Positions 39,918 through 53,043 of a stretch of DNA of 64,000 bases are shown in pieces. A program made the position numbers and the translations under genes. Source of the stretch: Loxodes magnus (Eukaryota; Ciliophora; Karyorelictea; Loxodida; Loxodidae); assembly GCA_946699065.1 (NCBI GenBank), contig CAMPDV010000125.1:310001-374000 (forward strand), written 5' to 3'. Each line of letters begins with the position of its first letter. The first letter of the stretch is position 1. The notes beneath the pieces are model-generated. The model saw only the letters and a program-made list of their open reading frames with translations. It did no database searches and had not been told where the DNA came from.

Positions 39918-41080
39918 TTATATAAATCCTTAATTTTATTACTACCAATTTCAACTATTTAGCATTATAACTTAAAACTACAACTTTCCTTCTCATTAAA
40001 GAAAATAACTAACTATACTCTTTTATTTCCCTATCTCTCCATAGGCTTTAATATCCCTATCTTACTTAAAAACTATATATAAGCCTTTTATTTTAAAATT
40101 CTATTCAATATATTTAATTGAAAAATCTTCTAAATTACTAATTAACATTTAATCTAATCATATTCCAAACTTATAGGACTATAACTTACATCAAGTTGCT
40201 CATAAAATAAAGTTACTTTTAAAGTCTAAAAGCATACCTATATATATAAATAGATATTTAGTTGAACATCAGGACATAGTAACTAATATTAAATTTATAA
40301 TGTTCTATTTAATCTTAAGCATCTTTACTATCCTAAATGTAGCTAAATTTATTTTATATAGTAAGCTTAAATACTCTATTTATTTATTCCTATAGATTGT
40401 TCCTTTTACAATTTCTACAGATATAATATATCAGATTCCTTGCTTTTGCTAATTAATTATTCTTTTACTCTTCTCATATTTAGTTTACTTAATTGATAAG
40501 CACTATTTTTATAGTGTAAATAGCTATGCTGAGAAAGCTTAGTTATAGCATTTAGCAAGGTTATTATACAGCTCTTAATCTTATTTAAGGGATTAGCACT
40601 AATTAATTTAAAGTGATTTAGAATATAAGAATACTAATTGTTTAAATTAGAAAGTACATTTTAACTAGTTATATTTATTGATTAACTAAAGACTAACTTA
40701 GCCTCTCTAGTACTCTATATCAACTATATCATTAAAGAAGGAATTTAAATATCTTATGAGTACTAGTTCAACTACTTCCCTTATTTATTCTAACTTACAT
40801 TATATTAATCTAATATTCTAATAAGATTTTACCATCTAAGGGAGTTAAATCAACTTTGGCTAGATTTAAATCTTGGCTTAAAGAACTTTAGAAATAAGAA
40901 AGTACAAATAAGACTAGCAGACAAATGGGATTTTCTGCACTTAATAGAATTAAAGATCTTATTTTGATTAAGCTACAAGTACCTTATACATACAAAGATA
41001 AATATAAATCCTAAAGGTAAATTAGTAAAATAAAGGTAAGTATAAAGCTTTTTAATATAGATTTTAGCTCTAAATTTAAA
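39918..41080. other. Divergent AT-rich region
   Basis: A 1.2 kb spacer between the divergent coiled-coil and Gln-rich genes; it presumably contains both promoters. Nothing specific was recognised. Confidence 0.55.
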
Positions 41081-43222
41081 ATGCTAAAAAGAAACCAACA
41101 AATACTATCACCAAGTTAGGCATCTTAAAGATCAAAAACGTAAAATAAAAGTAAGTCATCTGAAGGAATAGCAGAAGAATAGAAAAGAAGCAAGTTCTAT
41201 ACTAAGAAGAAGCAGCAAGTTAAAACATTATATGAAGTCCAGTATAATTTCCTACTTAAATAATAAAGAATAAACGAAGACTCTGCTAAAAAAAACAAAT
41301 CTAAGGATAATACGTAAAATCATTCGAGTATTAACTAAAGTGATTTAGTAGAATAGTAAGATTCTTCTTAATTCCAGGAAAATTATTAATCCCTAAGTCA
41401 AAGCTAAAATGCTTAGCAGAAATTTTAAAATGTAAGTGATGAAATGAACAATATATCTTGCTAAAATTTTTCAACCTAATAGGAATTTGAAGTCTAATTA
41501 GCTAAGAAAGTGAAAAATTAGAATAAAACTCCTTTAAAAATTAGATAAAGCAGCTTTAGTAACTTATAATATGTAAATCAGCCTAAGTCAGCTATAGAGT
41601 AGAAAAATAGGTAGAATTACTTTAAATGCTAGCTATAGCAAAAGTAATAGCATTCTTAGAGAGCAGCTTCTACAAATTTAAACTAGAAAGGAAACATCAT
41701 CGTTTATAATTCTGATACTTAAAAGAGTAATTAAGGCATAGAAAAAAGCAATTAATGCCTAGAAAAGAGTAATTTGAATGAAGATCTAAACAAAAATGAT
41801 AAAATTACTAAGGATCTAAGCTAAAATAAAAGATAACAACATACTAACTCTAATAAGCCAAGAGCTTCACTTCCTAAAAATGTAAAAAATATAGGTAGCA
41901 ATTTAACCAATATAATAAAAAACAAACTTGTTAATGCAAAGAAAAGATTAAATCAGCATAGCTAGAGACTGTCTTTATAAAGGGAAAATATTGAGTCAAA
42001 TAAATAAAAAACAAAGGAAAATAAGAATAAAAGTAGCTAAAATTCAAATAGAATTTTCGTAGTTGAAGATTTACCTAATTTTTACAAAGAAAACCAAAAG
42101 AAGAAGTTGAATCAATAAAAGAAGTTTATTCTAAAGAACGATTAAGTGAAAGATTAGTATTTCTCTAAAAGTAAGCAAGAAACTCCTTAGAATACAAATC
42201 AGATGTAAAACTTAAAAATGAAAAGATATACTTCTGAAGAAATCTGTAAAGACCTTATTTAAAATTAAGGATCCAACCAAATTAAAGAACTTGACGATAT
42301 CTCTTGAAATTAGTTTCTCACTTAGCATTGAAAATAAATGGAAGAAATAGAGTAAAAACTAAATTAAACTTCAGATATACATCCATAATCAAAGAAGAAC
42401 TATTGCCAAGTTCTAGAAAATCAAAAATCAAAAGAAATTAATAAGTAGCTAGACTTATAAAATCTAAATAAATAGAATAAAGAACAAGTCAATTAAAACG
42501 ATCAAACTTCATAAAAATAATTAAGTGAATTTAATGATTAGATTGAAAGTATAGAGTTGGAAAATTAATTTTAGTAGATTTAAAATAGAGAAGTAAAAGG
42601 AAATAGTATTATATATTATAAAAAGGATTTAAACTAAAGAAACAATAATAAAGAAATACAATAATAATTAAATGAACTAAGAGAGTAACTAAGAAAAGAA
42701 AAGAAACTTAAAGAAGAAGCTGAAGAAAAGTTTAAACAATTACAGTAAAAATATTCAAACTAGATAACTAGTTTAATTGCTCAAATACAGAACTTAAAAA
42801 ATCATAATGAAACATTAGAGCAAGAAATCTATAAATAAAAGAAATCTCAATTTTAGTGAAAATTTAACTAAAAAAATATAGATTTATTGCAAGTATAAAA
42901 CGATTAATCATCCTAGTTAATAAGCAATCTAAAGAAATAAATAGAGGAGGTCTAGATTAAATGGTAGCATAAATACGAAATAAAGAAACAGTAACTTGAA
43001 GAATTATCAACTTAAATCAAAACAATATCAGAAACATATAATGAAGACAATTTATTTATCAATAAAGTAAATATCTAAAAGTGTATATAATGTAATCATG
43101 CATGACAACTTATATTAGAACTTTAAGACTTAGCAAAAAACTATTTAAAGAAATAGCAATAAAGTGTAAGTAAAATTTAAAACACATATGCATATTTAGG
43201 ACGAAGAAACTCAATTGCTTGA
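41081..43222 (+). CDS. Gln/Asn/Lys-rich coiled-coil protein, unknown
   Basis: A 713-residue frame from ATG 41081 is open only with TAA/TAG as Gln; it contains well over one hundred such codons. The first two thirds are low-complexity (Gln, Asn, Lys, Ser). From about residue 480 it becomes a heptad-like coiled coil (LNELREQLRKEKKLKEEAEE region). The C-terminus contains CIQCNHAWQLILELQ. Codon composition is distinct from flanking DNA (few T-rich stretches, purine-biased), supporting a real gene. The stop is ambiguous: TGA at 43220-43222 (after RRNSIA) or 43232-43234, four codons on. If both were read as Trp the frame would run into hydrophobic, AT-driven sequence that looks non-coding. No family or function is recognised. 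Confidence 0.7.
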
Positions 43223-44932
43223 AAGTCCTTATGAAAACTATTAAAACTTAAGTATAAAAAAAAGTAAATGATAATCTGGTTATTTAAATTAGAAACGATC
43301 ATAACTTTACTATATCTGTTAATTTATTTTCTTTTATTAGATAAATTCGATATTTACTTAAGTTTTAACTTTAAAGCAACTTTCAGTTTTAGAATTTTAG
43401 AGGATTTTAATTTTTTATACCATTACTTTCTAGCTTTTTCCTCAACTTGCTGAATTGCAGCAAATTCTTATTATACTTCTAAGAATTCAAATTTAGCTAA
43501 TTATGCTACTATTTTTTGAAAAATATAGTAGTTTACAACTTTGAGTTAACTAAAGCTTCAAAAAAAGTGAAGATAGAAAGCATGCTAATAACATTTCGTT
43601 GGTTTTTTTAATAAATTATGCAGTTTTCTAAAAAAAGGTATAAATTATTTTTTATGCCTACCTTTATAATTAATAAGCGATTTTATAATTTATTTATCTA
43701 AAGTGCAAGATAAAGAGTAAGCAAATTCTATCTTAGCATAAACTATTTTCTCTAATTAATTATTTCTTCAATCAGCATAATTTATTAGGAATACTCTTTT
43801 ATTTGATATCCTTCGTTAATTTCTTTTTGTCCTATATGTAAAATTTCCTAGCATTACAAAAAAGATTAGATTTTTATTTTTTTATTTAAATAGAAATAAA
43901 AAGTGGTATACTACCTGATTATTAATTTAACTTTGTTTAGCTTTTAATTTTTAATCTGCTAATTAAACTATTTCTATTGCTTTGCTATAGAGTAACTTAT
44001 AAATTGTAGACTATTCTTATAGATTATCTAAGCAAGCTATAAAGGTTTTTAGTTTGGTATTAACTGGACTACTATATTTCTTTATATCATAGTTATATAC
44101 TAAAATCTAAATTTTTACAAGTTATAATTAGCTAAATAATGTATTTCAAAACTATATTACAGTATATTAACTTAAAAGATATTAACTATTAAGCAACATT
44201 CTCAGTCAACGAATCTACTCTTATAAACATTCTAAATTAGAAACTGATTAGAAAGGTTTTGTCGAGGGCGAAATTAAAATAGAGCAATTAAATATTTTAC
44301 TAGATCTCTATGATGACCTTCCTAATATTTAACGCATTTCATATATTAGATAGTGATATAATTTATAATAAATATATCTTAATAATTTTAATTTATTATG
44401 TCTAGAATAGCAAGCATTGAGATATTTATTATGATACTTCGACAATAAAAATTAAATTTTCTTTTCATTATAAATTTTAGTACTCAAACATGATATCTAA
44501 AGGACAATTATGATATTTCGGTGATCTAATTAGATACGATTGATCTATCTTTTATAATAAAATAAAATTAATTAATATATATAATGGTATATTAAACAGC
44601 TGAGAATGTTTTGGTTTTTATTAATATAAATTATATTAAATTTTTTAAAGCAATTATTATATCAATCTACAATTCAACTTACAATAACTGTAAATCACCT
44701 TAAATTATGTAGTCAAATTCATGGTACCAGTGTTTGAAATCTCATTAATTTTTAAACTTAAAAAGTTTCGAATAGATAAATATTGTATTAGCTTTTTCTA
44801 CAAATTACTCTTTGTTATTATTTCAGTCATTTTATTAAGAGTGTTGTAGGTTCTCTATCGTATCAAATTTTACATATAATATTTACTAATTTAATATCTA
44901 TATATGCGCTAAATAGTAAAGAGATAAAATAT
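43223..44932. other. AT-rich convergent region
   Basis: No confident gene. A small island at about 44210-44345 contains TCGAGGGCG and reads in one plus-strand frame as LETDQKGFVEGEIKIEQLNI-like sequence ending at TGA, but it lacks a start codon and support. The rest is AT-rich. Confidence 0.5.
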
Positions 44933-46866
44933 TCAACAAACTTTTATAAATATTATAAATTCTAAATTTTTAGGTTAATGATAATAAAAAGATTAGTGCT
45001 TTAAACAATTTTAATTATAAAAAATTTTTCTAATTTAATTTGCTACGTCTTTCAATATCATTTCTCTAAACTTATTTACTTCTATGTCACCATTTGCATC
45101 AAATTTAATCTCCTTCATCATCTTACCCATCTATTCCTGTGACAAATAGTTGCTAAAAGTCTGCTATAATATTTTTTTACTGATTATTCCAGTTTAACTA
45201 GAATCTAGCTTCTTTATTGTAGCTGAAATAGTTCTATAGTTTATTAATTTTCTTTTTTTTATGGCAGCAACTTGAAACTCATTCTATTCAATAAATCCAG
45301 AGCCGTTCATATCTATTTATTCGAATATCTTATAAACCTGACTAATTGTGAAGAATTTGTAATAAGAATGACTTCATATTTTAAGAAACTCTTTCTTAGA
45401 TATTTTTCCATCACAATCTTAATCAAAAGCCTTAAATTACTTAATTAGTTTTTACGAGTTTATTCCTAATTCAAAGTGACTTAAGATATATTAGCATAAA
45501 GCTATTTCAGTTTTATTGTATAACGCAAATTGCTTTAATCTTTCAAATAATTTAGTTTAAATGAAGAACTTTTCATTTATAAGACTTTAGAATCACTAAC
45601 TTTTTAGACATTGCTTTGCACTGGGTCTTTCATTAGGGTTACAATTAAGCATTTCCGATATTAAAAGTGCCGCTCCCTAAGTTATTTTATACCATGAACA
45701 TTCTTTAAACTTCAATTAGAAAACTTTTTTTTCTATTTTTTGTTGTTTGCCGTAATTTCTAATTAAATTGATAAGATTCCTTAGTTTAAAAGGAAATTTT
45801 CCTGATATTAAGTAGAATAATATAACTCCACAATTTCATATATCACATTTTTCACTATACTGGTTATATAATTTTTCGGGACACAAATATTCGTAAGATC
45901 CTATAAGACCTTTTAGCGGTTGCTTCTAGTTATAAACAGCACTACCAAAGTCTACTAATTTAACATCAAAATTTTTAATATTTTCACAAATAATGCTTTC
46001 TATATTTAGATTCATTAGTCATATTTTCTTTGCATGACAATACTGAACTGCTTATAAAACTTGGTAAATAATAAATTTAGCGTGATTTTCAGGTAAATTC
46101 TTTTTCAAACGCATTAAGCTTAGTAAATTTAATCCTTAAATATTTTCCGTTACATAGTAGATTGATTTAGACTCTATATAAATTTCACTTAACTTAATAA
46201 TGTTTGGATGATTCTGAATTTAGATCTTACCAGTTTTTTAAGGACGTTTAATTAATTGATATCCTTCTAGTTTACTTTTTGTTTTGTTATTACTACTTAA
46301 TTTTTTACTCTTAATTGCTAGAAACTTCGACTACACTTCAATTTTTCACAGTTTATTTATATGTCATCTTCCTATTATAACATACAGGTATCATCTACAG
46401 AAAACTTCCCTTTCCTATACAAATACTATTTCGCATTTGAATCATTAATTTACTTTTTTGATCAATGGTTGACTGAAGAAGAGTTAGCTTTAAGTTGATA
46501 TATTATTTGTTTGTCATTTTTTTCATTTTTTTCATTTTTCTCTATACTAAGTGAAGCGATATCGAAATCAGCATTGGAATTTTAAATATAAAATATTTTA
46601 TCAAAAGTTTATTTCATTTCACTTTATGAGGCTGAAGAGGTTTGCTTTTTAACTTCCTCTTTCTATTTTATTTCAATAATTTGCTGCTTAAACTAGATAC
46701 TTATTTTCTTTTCTTATTCTACTTGCTTTTTTAATGCTTTAAATGAATACTTATAGCATTACGCCTTCCCTTCTTCAATCTAGCTCTAACTATCATTTAA
46801 TTAATTATCTCATTTGCAACAGTTCAAGCAAATTCTTTGAATAAATCGACTTGTCTTTGTTCCCAT
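44933..46866 (-). CDS. CDPK-like protein with EF hands and degenerate catalytic loop
   Basis: A 628-residue protein after removing introns 46426-46453 (28 nt) and 46331-46349 (19 nt). The N-terminus MGTKTSRF then CLNCC suggests myristoylation/palmitoylation, followed by a charged, repeat-bearing region (EKNEKNEKND). The kinase domain shows IGKGSF (~142), FLAIKS, NHPNIIKL, a catalytic loop WLMNLNIESI (~268) where HRDLKPEN is expected, DFGSA (~289), a substituted APE segment (SYEYLCPEKLY) and CDIWNCGVILFYLISGKFPF. Four EF-hand positions follow: FDQDCDGKISKKEF and IDMNGSGFIEQNEF are canonical; two later ones are degenerate. The layout is that of calcium-dependent protein kinases, but the catalytic Asp is Asn and the following Lys is missing, so activity is doubtful. 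The conserved part ends at LKDVAN before a TAA (45035); the first in-frame TGA is 44933-44935. Confidence 0.87.
46331..46349 (-). other. Intron 2 of CDPK-like gene, 19 nt
   Basis: GT-AG intron just before the VAIK-type lysine. Splicing joins MTYKQT to SKFLAIKS. Confidence 0.8.
46426..46453 (-). other. Intron 1 of CDPK-like gene, 28 nt
   Basis: GT-AG intron. Splicing joins NHWSK to NICIGKGSF and brings the N-terminal frame into the glycine-loop frame. Confidence 0.8.
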
Positions 46867-47455
46867 ATTTAAAATGATAAGAAAAGGCTATGAAAGGTGT
46901 TTTATTTGCTATTTACTTTAATATAACTAACTAATTTGCAAATTAATTCCAGCAATTCTTTATAGTTAAATTAGTTTTGATTAATTACGGCAAACTACTT
47001 GTTAGTCTCCTTGTATGAAATCCTTAAAATCTTAGATCTAATGTTATTTTATACTTAGGTATTGTTATATCACTTCTCTTTTAAATATTATTTTTCTTAC
47101 TCTTAGGATAAGATCACTATTTTAGCTCTTTTTCTCTTAGTTACAAAACTAATCTTTTAAATTCTTTTTAACTAAATATTGATATATTTAATTATCAATT
47201 TGTAGATAAAAACCCTACAACAAAAGATATTTTGGAGGGGTTTAGTTCCTAAATGCCTTTTTTGAACTCTATCTTACTATAAAGATAAAAGAAGATAATA
47301 ATTAGACTAAATAAATACTTTAAAAATAGATAAAAGCATTAAGGTAAAGAAGGAATACAAGTAATAATGATTTTACCAGATGAACGTATAAAAAGTTAAT
47401 TAAAGAATATAAGAATAGTTAATAATAAATAGTCTTAGAAAGTATATTTAATACC
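46867..47455. other. AT-rich spacer
   Basis: Upstream of the CDPK-like gene and downstream of the small membrane-anchored protein gene. Nothing recognisable was found. Confidence 0.5.
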
Positions 47456-48003
47456 TCATTCATTGTCTTTAATATTATCATCTTTAATTATATTTATTTT
47501 TTTAACTTCTGGGCCATAAAGATCGCAAACAAAATAGGTAAAATAGAACTCGCTGTAGATTTCGTAATACCCTTTCACCTTTAAAACTCCAATACTTTTT
47601 GTTTCCACGTCTTCTCAAGCTGATTAAAAAAGAAAATATTAATACTCTTCAAAATATTTGATTTAGTCTTTTTCAAGATTTTGCTAAAACTTGGATTTAT
47701 ATTTTTTTGCCAGCAAACCGTATAAACTTTGATCAGCAAAGTTTAGATATTGAAAGAATAATTTAATAGAGTCATAACTTTTGATGTACTTTTGGTTTAA
47801 TTCTTCATTTTTAAGTAGTTAGTTCTTAATAGTGCTATATATTAACATCCTTACTCTAATAATAAGATTTTTCTTGCTTAAAATTCTTTATCTGAAACAC
47901 TAAACTTTCCTAATCTCTTGTTTAGGTTATACAATAAGCAAATTCCTCCAGTTCATACAAAAAAGTTACTTTCAAAGTACTTACCTAAGCCCATTAATGC
48001 CAT
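47456..48003 (-). CDS. Small single-TM protein, unknown, 175 aa
   Basis: ATG 48001-48003 to TGA 47456-47458 with a 20-nt GT-AG intron at 47835-47854. The N-terminus MALMGLGKYFESNF precedes a hydrophobic segment (FFVWTGGICLLYNL) and a basic RLGK, as in single-pass proteins anchored by an N-terminal helix. The rest is soluble (IKLFFQYLNFADQSLYGLL, then a C-terminal beta-like stretch VLKVKGYYEIYSEFYFTYF ending in acidic residues). Two Trp (FVWTGG, QSAWED) are TGA-coded. The general architecture recalls small mitochondrial inner-membrane assembly proteins of the COA1/Tim21 kind, but I see no diagnostic motif. It lies immediately downstream of the zinc transporter gene on the same strand. Confidence 0.7.
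47835..47854 (-). other. Intron of 175-aa protein gene, 20 nt
   Basis: GT-AG intron. The frames on either side (QARKILLL and TIKNQLLKNEEL) are joined only by its removal, giving a total length divisible by three. Confidence 0.75.
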
Positions 48004-48387
48004 GCTAGTTATTCATTTTCTCTCTTTTTATCAACTTAAAAGTTATTAAGGCTCATATTTTTATGTTAAAAATTTAGGATAAAAACCTTTACTATTTCTG
48101 GAAAATTTTCGGGCTATATTGCTTAACATTTTTAAAAACAGATTATCAAAATTAAATTGATGAAGACTTTCTATTATCAAATCTTTTTAAAATGTCTCTT
48201 TCTTACATTTAAAATAGTTATCTTCATAAAATACTTTAAGCAAATCACTTATTATGAATCTTAGTATATGAGCTAAACCAAAATGATAAGCTAAGTGATA
48301 ACTTGATGATTAGGAATAAAGTAATGAAGGTATTTAATCTTAGTAATAAAAATTTTATTAATAGTTATTAAAATTAAAGTATCACCT
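48004..48387. other. Short AT-rich spacer
   Basis: Lies between the tandem zinc transporter and small-protein genes. No feature was seen. Confidence 0.5.
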
Positions 48388-50574
<2,187 letters not shown>

Positions 50575-50862
50575 TTTTATGACTTTAGTTATTTAAATCT
50601 AAACCAAATTCAAAACGATAGATAGTTATTTAACTATATATATTTAAGAACTTTATCTAGTATAAAAATGAGCATTTAAGTTATAATTAATAGATAAATT
50701 TAATCTATTTCACCCTTTTATATAATACAATACAGGCTTCTATAAAATGATTAATTTACAATAATTCTGTTAAATATACAGAGAGAAATTGTATTTGAAA
50801 TATTGAATTGAGTAAGTAAGGAAATAAATGAAAAATTTTAAACAAAAATCTTAGAAATATCA

Positions 50863-53043
50863 TCATTCTTACACTTCTAAAGCTTTTATTTTAATAATCT
50901 CAATTATTCGATGACTATTTCCGCAGCTTGAAACAGCAGGGAAGGTGTTGACAAAGTCTACTTCTTCAAAAGCAACTCCGAATTTATTACCATTGAGCTT
51001 ATAACTAATAGTTTTTTCTTTTATATTACATGTCATCGAAAGATCTTTTCCTTATCCTACAGTCTCACCATAGTTTCGTATTTTTTGAGAGTTCCTTCAT
51101 AATTAACCGCCATAGTTATGAAAGCAAATCCCTACATCTAACAAGCGTTAATTAAGGCTCTATATCTTCTAGCATATTCCTATATCAAAACTATAGTTCT
51201 TGATGAATTTAAACTTAATTTTAACAATTAGATATTAATCTAAGGGAATATCTATAAAATTTAAACTCTTCACTCCAGTAGGAAAAATAGCTTTTTTGTC
51301 AGACTTTGCTAGCTCAATTTAATTCATCTTATTTATAGCACTAAATTCTTAAATTTCAATACTATGAAGTTTAAACTATTATTAGCTGTATGAATTTATT
51401 TGCGTTTCCAGTTATTCTTCTATAAAAGTACTTTTTTAATTTTATAAGTCTTCATTAATGGAAAGTGGCTATTAGTCTATTTAGTTTCCACATGTTTAGC
51501 TTTATTATTCAACTAATTATTTTTAAATTTGATTTAGCTGCCTTGTCTATTAATAAATCTTTTAAACCTTTTTGTTTATTTTCTGATCAGTTTAATAAAT
51601 CTTTTAATCGAATTTAAATAAAGACTCAAATTACTCTAAGCTCTATATTTGCTTATTTTCAATTAAGGCCATTATGTTTTAAACATTTAGAGCTTGTGAA
51701 TAATTATTTTCCTAGATGAATCCTTGAAGGCTTTAAAGTTTCTATTGTATTTGTTATAACTGACTATCTTGCTCTGTTAGAGATTAGATTTCTTCTAAGT
51801 TAATTTTTTGATTTGCTTGTATTTCTTACTGAATTATTTCAAATTTATTACTCTAGTTTTAATTTTATTAGCTTAGTTGCTGTTCTAGATTTTCGAATTT
51901 TTAATTAATACTGTGGATTTTCTTTTCAATTTCGCTTGAGTATCGTTGTTATTCTTGCATGTGACTTATAAGAGCAATTGTTTGAAGAGTAGAGAGAAAA
52001 TGCTTCTATTATTTTACGGATTTTTTTTGAGCACTTTTTATATCATTATAATGACACCAAAGCATTTTTAAAATGTTATTTTTTCCCTAATTATACATAA
52101 AAACCATTTCAGCTGTTGAAATTTAACTTTTCCTTTCACAACTCTAACTCTATTATTACTTAACTTAAGCTCTTCTTACTACATTTTAAAATTGTGGATT
52201 TAATGCTAGATTGTTTTGCTACAATTCAGAATTTTCCTTTTACTTTTCTAGTTAAAAGTTTTCTTATTTCTAGCTTATAAAGGAAGAAATTTGCTCAACT
52301 CTTTAGTTTGTCTGCTAATTAATAAGTAGTGCTGTTTAATTCTATTACTGTAATGAAGTGGCTAGCTCTTGATTTACTATTTAGCTATTATCTATTTATT
52401 TTTTTATAGTTTACATTTTTTGATCTTATAATTGAATACTTTCCTACATTTGCTTAGCTAAACTCTCTACTTTCTAATCTACTTTTGACAATTAGGATCC
52501 TAGATTTTCCTATATCTTGTAAGTAGCTTCTAGAAGTTTAACTATTTTTTCCTAGTTTTCGTTATTTTTGCTTAATGCTTGCTTCAAATGAATATTTTCT
52601 CTCTATAAACTAAGTGAGAAATGCTTGTGATCTTGATCTTTAAGTTGAAATGAATTTTCACTTTATTAGGATTCGATTTCATCTGGATCATAGTTTTCAG
52701 AAGTGGTTAGGTTTTCATTCTAGAGATTATATTTAGGATAAATCTCTCCCTCAACAGACTTAAATGAAGATAAAACTTCATAACTATATTAAGTTTCTGA
52801 TGCTGTAAAGTCTTATTTATTCCAATCTACTATCTATTTGGACGTTGTATTTGACTAAAATTTAGAAAAAGACTCATTGGTCTCTTCATGGTGGCTGCTT
52901 TAATAGTTTTGCTGATCATTATTACTCTAACAGGAGCAGTTTTAGGATGCTTTATTAACGCATTTTTAGCATATACGTGATTCCTGTGCCAGTTTCATAT
53001 TCGAAGAATAGGAACTAGTTTCTTGAACTCTATCGTTGTTCAT
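50863..53043 (-). CDS. Coiled-coil protein with C-terminal SPRY-like domain
   Basis: A 726-residue frame, ATG 53041-53043 to TGA 50863-50865, no intron. The N-terminus is low-complexity with a short Cys cluster (ICQKCVNKASQNCSC, ~25-40). Residues ~150-560 are Gln-rich coiled coil. The last ~140 residues form a SPRY/concanavalin-like fold: FPTGVKSLNFIDIPL, FDIGICQK, VGICFHNYGGQLWRNSQKIR, TCNIKEKTISYKLNGNKFGV and NTFPAVSSCGNSHRIIEI. LWRN uses a TGA-coded Trp. SPRY domains bind protein partners, and coiled coil-SPRY without RING is a common ciliate layout. Specific partners are unknown. Two TGA codons stand in tandem at the end (50863 and the next codon). Confidence 0.85.
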
